A program made the position numbers and the translations under genes. A stretch of 64,000 nucleotides of DNA from Pseudolysobacter sp964466115. Its GTDB lineage: Bacteria; Pseudomonadota; Gammaproteobacteria; Xanthomonadales; Rhodanobacteraceae. Numbering within the stretch: position 1 is the stretch's first letter; the number at the start of each line of letters is the position of its first letter. This document shows, in pieces, positions 60,568 through 64,000 of the stretch. The stretch covers positions 1-64,000 of the forward strand of contig CAYXMH010000012.1 of NCBI GenBank assembly GCA_964466115.1. Reading direction: 5' to 3'. The notes beneath the pieces are model-generated. The model saw only the letters and a list, made by a program, of their open reading frames with translations. It made no database searches and was not told the origin of the DNA.

Positions 60568-61665
60568 TCAGCAAAACGTCACGGCGTGAATGGGCGGCAA
60601 ATGCGACACCGCTTGCCAGCTATCGCCTTGGTTATCACTTATCCACAAGTTGCCGGTGGTCGATCCGAACGCCAGCTGGGTACCGCCGGCGTCAATCGCT
60701 AGGCCATGCCGATACACAAGATCGTAGGCGTCGCTCTGGGGCAACCCCCGACTGCAGATGTCAAACGATTGCCCGCCGTCGCGCGTGCGTGCAACCACCA
60801 ATCGTCCATCCACCGGAACTCGACGCTCGTCTTTCACCGCCGGCACAAACCAAGCGGTATTGGGGTCCCGCGGATGCACGGCAACGGCAAAGCCAAATAC
60901 CGAAGGCATCACGTTCGCCACCTCCGTCCATGCACGCCCACCATCAATCGAACGAAACACACCATTGTGGTGTTGCACCCATAAATAATCCGGTGCTGCC
61001 TGGCATTGCACCATGCGATGCGGATCTTGGATGTTCGGATCAGCGCGCCGCTCCGGCGGCATATAGACGGCGAACATGCCATCGGCTGTAAGCGACCACG
61101 AATCCCCCGCGTCGCGAGTTTGCCAAACCCCGCCGCAGGAAATGGCCACGCGCACGACGCGCGCATCGCGCGGATCGACGCAAATCGAATGAATACCTGG
61201 ATAATCGTAGCCACCGCCAAACCAACCCGCGCGCTCGGAGCGATCCCAAAGCGATGTGACCAGCGACCAGCTTTCTCCGCTATTGTCCGATCGAAATAAT
61301 CCACCGGGAATTGTCCCAGCCCAAAGACGCCCCGGTTCCGAAACGCCACCGACCTCCAGCGACCAAAGCAAATTCAATGTCGCCGGCTTGGGCGGCTTGC
61401 CATCGCCGGTCGTAACCGTGTGTTCCGTGGAGTAGCTCGGTGTCGCCAACTCGCTCCAATTTTTTCCCTGGTCGGTCGAACGCCGCAGCTTTACCCCAAA
61501 ATGCCCGAGATTGAGTGCGGCGTACCAACTGCCGTCGCGAGCATCGACCAGCGCCACGGTGACGTTATCGCCCAGAAACGCGTTGCGTTGGACGCGCCAA
61601 TCGCCTTGCTCGCGAGCGAGCACGAGCAACCCTTTCCGCGTGGAAACCAGCAATCGATCGGACAT
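60568..61665 (-). CDS. BNR/sialidase-type beta-propeller protein
   Basis: 365 residues from the ATG at 61665 with GGGAGG upstream. Repeated Asp-box-like motifs (RSTDQGKNWSEL, RSDNSGESWSLV, QTRDAGDSWSLT, RSIDGGRAWTEV, RTRDGGQSFDI, ISDNQGDSWQAV) give about six propeller blades. No signal peptide. Family is annotated exo-alpha-sialidase or WD40/YVTN-like, but sialidase activity is unlikely without the catalytic residues. It follows the MoaD-like gene by 2 bases. Confidence 0.86.
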   Translation of the reverse strand: MSDRLLVSTRKGLLVLAREQGDWRVQRNAFLGDNVTVALVDARDGSWYAALNLGHFGVKLRRSTDQGKNWSELATPSYSTEHTVTTGDGKPPKPATLNLLWSLEVGGVSEPGRLWAGTIPGGLFRSDNSGESWSLVTSLWDRSERAGWFGGGYDYPGIHSICVDPRDARVVRVAISCGGVWQTRDAGDSWSLTADGMFAVYMPPERRADPNIQDPHRMVQCQAAPDYLWVQHHNGVFRSIDGGRAWTEVANVMPSVFGFAVAVHPRDPNTAWFVPAVKDERRVPVDGRLVVARTRDGGQSFDICSRGLPQSDAYDLVYRHGLAIDAGGTQLAFGSTTGNLWISDNQGDSWQAVSHLPPIHAVTFC

Positions 61666-61667
61666 GA

Positions 61668-61961
61668 TCAACCTCCCGACAAAGCTTGCATGATGTAGAT
61701 TTCGCTGTGTTCTTGCACCGGCGCTTGCAGCAACGCCTTATTGCGAATCGATATACCATCGACAAAGATCGCCACATGATGGCGAACGATGCCGTGATCG
61801 TCCAGGACATAACTGCGTAGAGATGGATACTTGGCAAATGCCTGCTGCAAAACGCCACCCACGGTATTCCCATCGGTAACGAGGGTGATTTCACCACTGG
61901 CTTCAGGTTGGGAGTGATCCAGCCAGCGCGCCAAACTGGAAGCCAAGATCAGTTTCGGCAT
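61668..61961 (-). CDS. MoaD/ThiS-family ubiquitin-like protein
   Basis: 97 residues, ATG at 61961 (an upstream GTG is possible). Beta-grasp fold ending in ALSGG, the Gly-Gly C-terminus that is adenylated in sulfur carriers. The pairing with a BNR-propeller gene suggests a modifier or sulfur-carrier function for an unknown pathway rather than molybdopterin or thiamine synthesis, since no moaE, thiG or E1 gene is near. Confidence 0.83.
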   Translation of the reverse strand: MPKLILASSLARWLDHSQPEASGEITLVTDGNTVGGVLQQAFAKYPSLRSYVLDDHGIVRHHVAIFVDGISIRNKALLQAPVQEHSEIYIMQALSGG

Positions 61962-62010
61962 TGCCTCTTCCCCATCAAACGGCGACTTCACTATTCATGC
62001 AACCCGTGCT

Positions 62011-62970
62011 TTACCGAAACCGATCGGTTGCCTCGATCAATTCGTGCGTTATGCCGGGCTCGAGCGCCGAATGCCCCGCATCCGGCACAATGATGAATGT
62101 CGCTTGCGCCCACGCTCGGTGGAGATCCCATGCGCTTCGCATTGGGCATACTACGTCGTAACGGCCCTGCACAATCACTGCAGGGATGTTGTGCAATCGG
62201 TGCGCGTCGCGCAGCAGTTGACCATCGGCTTCAAAAAACCCACCGTGCACAAAATAATGGCATTCGATGCGCGCGAACGCGAGCGCAAACTCATCATCGC
62301 CGCTCGCCGCGATATGTCCTTGGTCTTGGAATAAGAAACTGGTCGCACCTTCCCAAACCGACCAGGCTTTGGCAGCTTCCAGACGCACATGGGGATCTTC
62401 GTGGGTTAAGCGCCGATAATAAGCGCTCATCAAATCACCGCGCTCAACCGCTGGTATCGGTTTAAGGTAATCCTCCCATGCATCGGCGAATAGGGCACTG
62501 CAGCCGTCTTGATAAAACCATTCAAGCTCCCACCGGCGCAGCATGAAAATGCCGCGCAGCACCAACTCGGTAACGCACTGCGGATGAGTTTGCGCATAGG
62601 CCAAGGCCAGTGTGGACCCCCAAGAACCGCCAAACACCTGCCAGCGCGCAATACCAAGGTGCGTGCGCAACTGTTCAATATCAGAAACCAGATGCCAGGT
62701 GGTGTTATCGGTTAACTCTGCGTGCGGCGTAGATCGCCCACAGCCGCGTTGATCAAACAATACAATACGGTAATGGGTAGGATCGAAAAAGCGCCGGGCC
62801 TTGGCATTGCATCCCGCCCCCGGGCCGCCGTGCAGAAACACCACCGGCTTCCCTTTCGGGTTACCGCATTGCTCATAATAGATGCGGTGCAGACTCGACA
62901 CTTGCAAGTAGCCGCTGTCGTAAGGTTCTATTTCGGGGTATAGGCCGCGACGCTTCCCACTATCTTGCAT
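62011..62970 (-). CDS. pip: Prolyl aminopeptidase (proline iminopeptidase)
   Basis: 319 residues from the ATG at 62970. Alpha/beta-hydrolase of peptidase family S33 with HGGPGAGC (oxyanion region), nucleophile in GGSWGSTLALAYAQTHP, Asp in VQGRYDVVCP and His in DAGHSALEPG. It removes N-terminal proline from peptides in the cytoplasm. An upstream TTG start at 62991 is less likely. 41 bases from the MoaD-like gene. Confidence 0.94.
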   Translation of the reverse strand: MQDSGKRRGLYPEIEPYDSGYLQVSSLHRIYYEQCGNPKGKPVVFLHGGPGAGCNAKARRFFDPTHYRIVLFDQRGCGRSTPHAELTDNTTWHLVSDIEQLRTHLGIARWQVFGGSWGSTLALAYAQTHPQCVTELVLRGIFMLRRWELEWFYQDGCSALFADAWEDYLKPIPAVERGDLMSAYYRRLTHEDPHVRLEAAKAWSVWEGATSFLFQDQGHIAASGDDEFALAFARIECHYFVHGGFFEADGQLLRDAHRLHNIPAVIVQGRYDVVCPMRSAWDLHRAWAQATFIIVPDAGHSALEPGITHELIEATDRFR

Positions 62971-63023
62971 AGTGCGCGAATTCCCTAACAATTAATAACG
63001 CAGTACACGTGAAAAGCCGCTAT

Positions 63024-63100
63024 TGGTCGGGGCGGAGAGATTCGAACTCTCGACCCCCACAACCCCATTGTGGTGCGCTACCAGGCTGCGCTACGCCCCG
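63024..63100 (-). tRNA. tRNA-Pro, anticodon GGG
   Basis: Cloverleaf with acceptor CGGGGCG/CGCCCCG, anticodon stem CCACA/TGTGG around the loop ATGGGGT (anticodon GGG, reads CCC), T-loop TTCGAAT, discriminator A and an encoded CCA at the 3' end (63024-63026). Length 77 bases with CCA. Confidence 0.97.
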
Positions 63101-63186
63101 ACGTGTTGCGGCTTTAAACATCACAGACAACAATTGTAGCAGACATCGTTGGAGAGTTTTACTAGCGACCGTCCCTACGCAGAAAC

Positions 63187-63468
63187 TCAGCAAAGCGCCT
63201 CAACGATTTCCCGCAACGCCTGATGTTCCAACTCAAGATCGGCATAAAGACGCTGCAATTGAAGCCAGCTGGCTTCAATTTCGTGCAGTTTTTGCAGGTA
63301 TGTCATATCGTCGGCAGCGAAAGCCGCTGCCATCGGCTTGATTTTAACGATTTCCCCGTCCGCCACTTTACTGCGCTTGGGCAACGCACCAGCACCCTCG
63401 AAACCGTCGCTTTCATTCGATGAAAATTCTTCTTTTTTATAACTTTTAATGTACACAACATTGCTCAT
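63187..63468 (-). CDS. Small hypothetical protein with C-terminal coiled coil
   Basis: 93 residues from the ATG at 63468; no good Shine-Dalgarno site. N-terminal MSNVVYIKSYKKEEFSS is basic, followed by GEIVKIKPMAAAF and a Leu/Glu-rich helix (LQKLHEIEASWLQLQRLYADLE) that should form a coiled coil. No family recognised. A gene start further upstream (63531) is less likely because of its AT-rich, unlike-coding sequence. Confidence 0.6.
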   Translation of the reverse strand: MSNVVYIKSYKKEEFSSNESDGFEGAGALPKRSKVADGEIVKIKPMAAAFAADDMTYLQKLHEIEASWLQLQRLYADLELEHQALREIVEALC

Positions 63469-63588
63469 ATAAATCACTTTATTTCGATCTTTACACCCAT
63501 TGGCAAACGCAAAATGATGTGTAAAACGCACCTACCTGTAGCCAACCGACCGCTTTTATTCTCATCGAGGCATGGTTAAATTCAAACG

Positions 63589-63870
63589 ATGACTACAACC
63601 ATTTCTTCATCGCCGCCGCGGAATTTGCCTTGCAAGCAAATCCCATATATCTATATACGAAATTCGACACCGAAAATGGGCAATTATGTTCGCGCACCGG
63701 CGTTACAAATTGTTACGTGGCAGGAACAGCGAAGCGACGGCACAATGTTTTACAAACTTGAGCGCGCATCTCAAAAACAACCGAACGAATCGCATGAGCA
63801 TCCGCAGGCGTTATCGAAGAAAAATCCGTTTCGGTCGAACCGGCAATCGACCGCGCCAATACTGAATTAA
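63589..63870 (+). CDS. Doubtful small hypothetical protein
   Basis: 93 residues, opposite to and overlapping the last 60 bases of the rhomboid gene. Composition is mixed with no domain (MTTTISSSPPRNLPCKQIPY at the start, a Lys/Asn-rich tail). No ribosome-binding site. It may be chance; the 342 bases 63469-63810 hold nothing else convincing. Confidence 0.2.
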   Translation: MTTTISSSPPRNLPCKQIPYIYIRNSTPKMGNYVRAPALQIVTWQEQRSDGTMFYKLERASQKQPNESHEHPQALSKKNPFRSNRQSTAPILN

Positions 63871-64000
63871 GACCAAGCCCACGGCCATACCACCAAGATG
63901 GGCGAAATGCGCAACTCCCGCCGCCGTACCGGTGACCCCAAGATACAATTCAATCACCGCGTAGCCGATCACAAACAGCCACGCCGGCATTGGGATCGGC
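63811..64000 (-). CDS. Rhomboid-family intramembrane serine protease, 3' end
   Basis: The gene enters from beyond 64000 and stops at the TAA read on the minus strand at 63811. The visible C-terminal part reads MPAWLFVIGYAVIELYLG, TAAGVAHFAHLGGMAVGLVLI and ends LPVRPKRIFLR. HFAHLGGMAVG carries the catalytic His of rhomboids; the Ser lies outside the window. Confidence 0.88.
   Translation of the reverse strand, partial: PIPMPAWLFVIGYAVIELYLGVTGTAAGVAHFAHLGGMAVGLVLIQYWRGRLPVRPKRIFLR

Overview
The window looks like a chromosomal stretch (or a scaffold of a draft or metagenome assembly; there is one 100-N gap at 29278-29377) from a gammaproteobacterium. The best clues are the fused RlmK/RlmL rRNA methyltransferase, RlmJ, a YafK-type L,D-transpeptidase, and a secreted beta-helix protein ending in VFGDGYDG, a C-terminal ending that I associate with secreted proteins of Xanthomonadales (Lysobacterales). 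Placement below class level is inference.

Layout. 194-9783 is mostly housekeeping: a degenerate SDR and a DUF4399 protein, an Atm1-type ABC exporter, an unknown pseudo-receiver protein, PhoU, a DUF885 peptidase-like lipid-anchored or membrane-tethered protein, RlmJ, a small exported protein and a CDF metal transporter. 9874-17571 holds a VOC protein, the exported beta-helix protein, an L,D-transpeptidase and a two-gene RND efflux pump. 17815-26707 carries mfd, a SAM methyltransferase, a small exported Tyr/His-rich protein, the tightly overlapping trhO / hydrolase / rlmKL operon and an AmpD-like amidase. A Ser/Thr kinase fused to a TonB-like C-terminal domain follows (26779-28953).

29449-37724 is the main accessory locus: a 2158-residue SpvB/FG-GAP/RHS protein (TcB-like) followed by a second, separately exported RHS-core protein with a methyltransferase-fold tip (TcC-like). 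Both begin with related leader peptides and ribosome-binding sites, so the second start looks like a duplicate of the first. The assembly gap and a heptamer repeat array lie directly downstream of the tip, where an immunity gene would be expected.

37918-46488 is a complete cbb3 oxidase operon (ccoNOQP, an unknown membrane protein, ccoG, a short FixH-like anchor, ccoI, ccoS, TauE/SafE-like protein), almost every junction overlapping by 4 bases. 46552-52489 is regulatory: an OmpR-type regulator, a hybrid PAS/GAF histidine kinase, a Crp/Fnr regulator, a ribonucleotide-reductase-like protein that seems to have lost its active site, and a PAS-GGDEF diguanylate cyclase. 52633-60106 is a nitrite-respiration island: three-domain copper nitrite reductase NirK, NirV, a SCO protein and an alginate-export-type porin in one direction; a Cyc2-like cytochrome-porin fusion, a dihaem cytochrome c4 and an unknown protein in the other. 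Four perfect and one near-perfect FNR/Dnr-type boxes (TTGAT-N4-ATCAA) sit before ccoN, nirK, the cytochrome-porin, the unknown gene at 59504 and the RNR-like gene, tying oxidase, nitrite reduction and the unknown genes into one low-oxygen/NO regulon that the Crp/Fnr protein at 49343-50077 could control. The window closes with a tautomerase, a BNR-repeat protein paired with a MoaD/ThiS-like protein, prolyl aminopeptidase, tRNA-Pro(GGG), a small coiled-coil protein and the 3' end of a rhomboid protease. No integrase, transposase or CRISPR array was seen.
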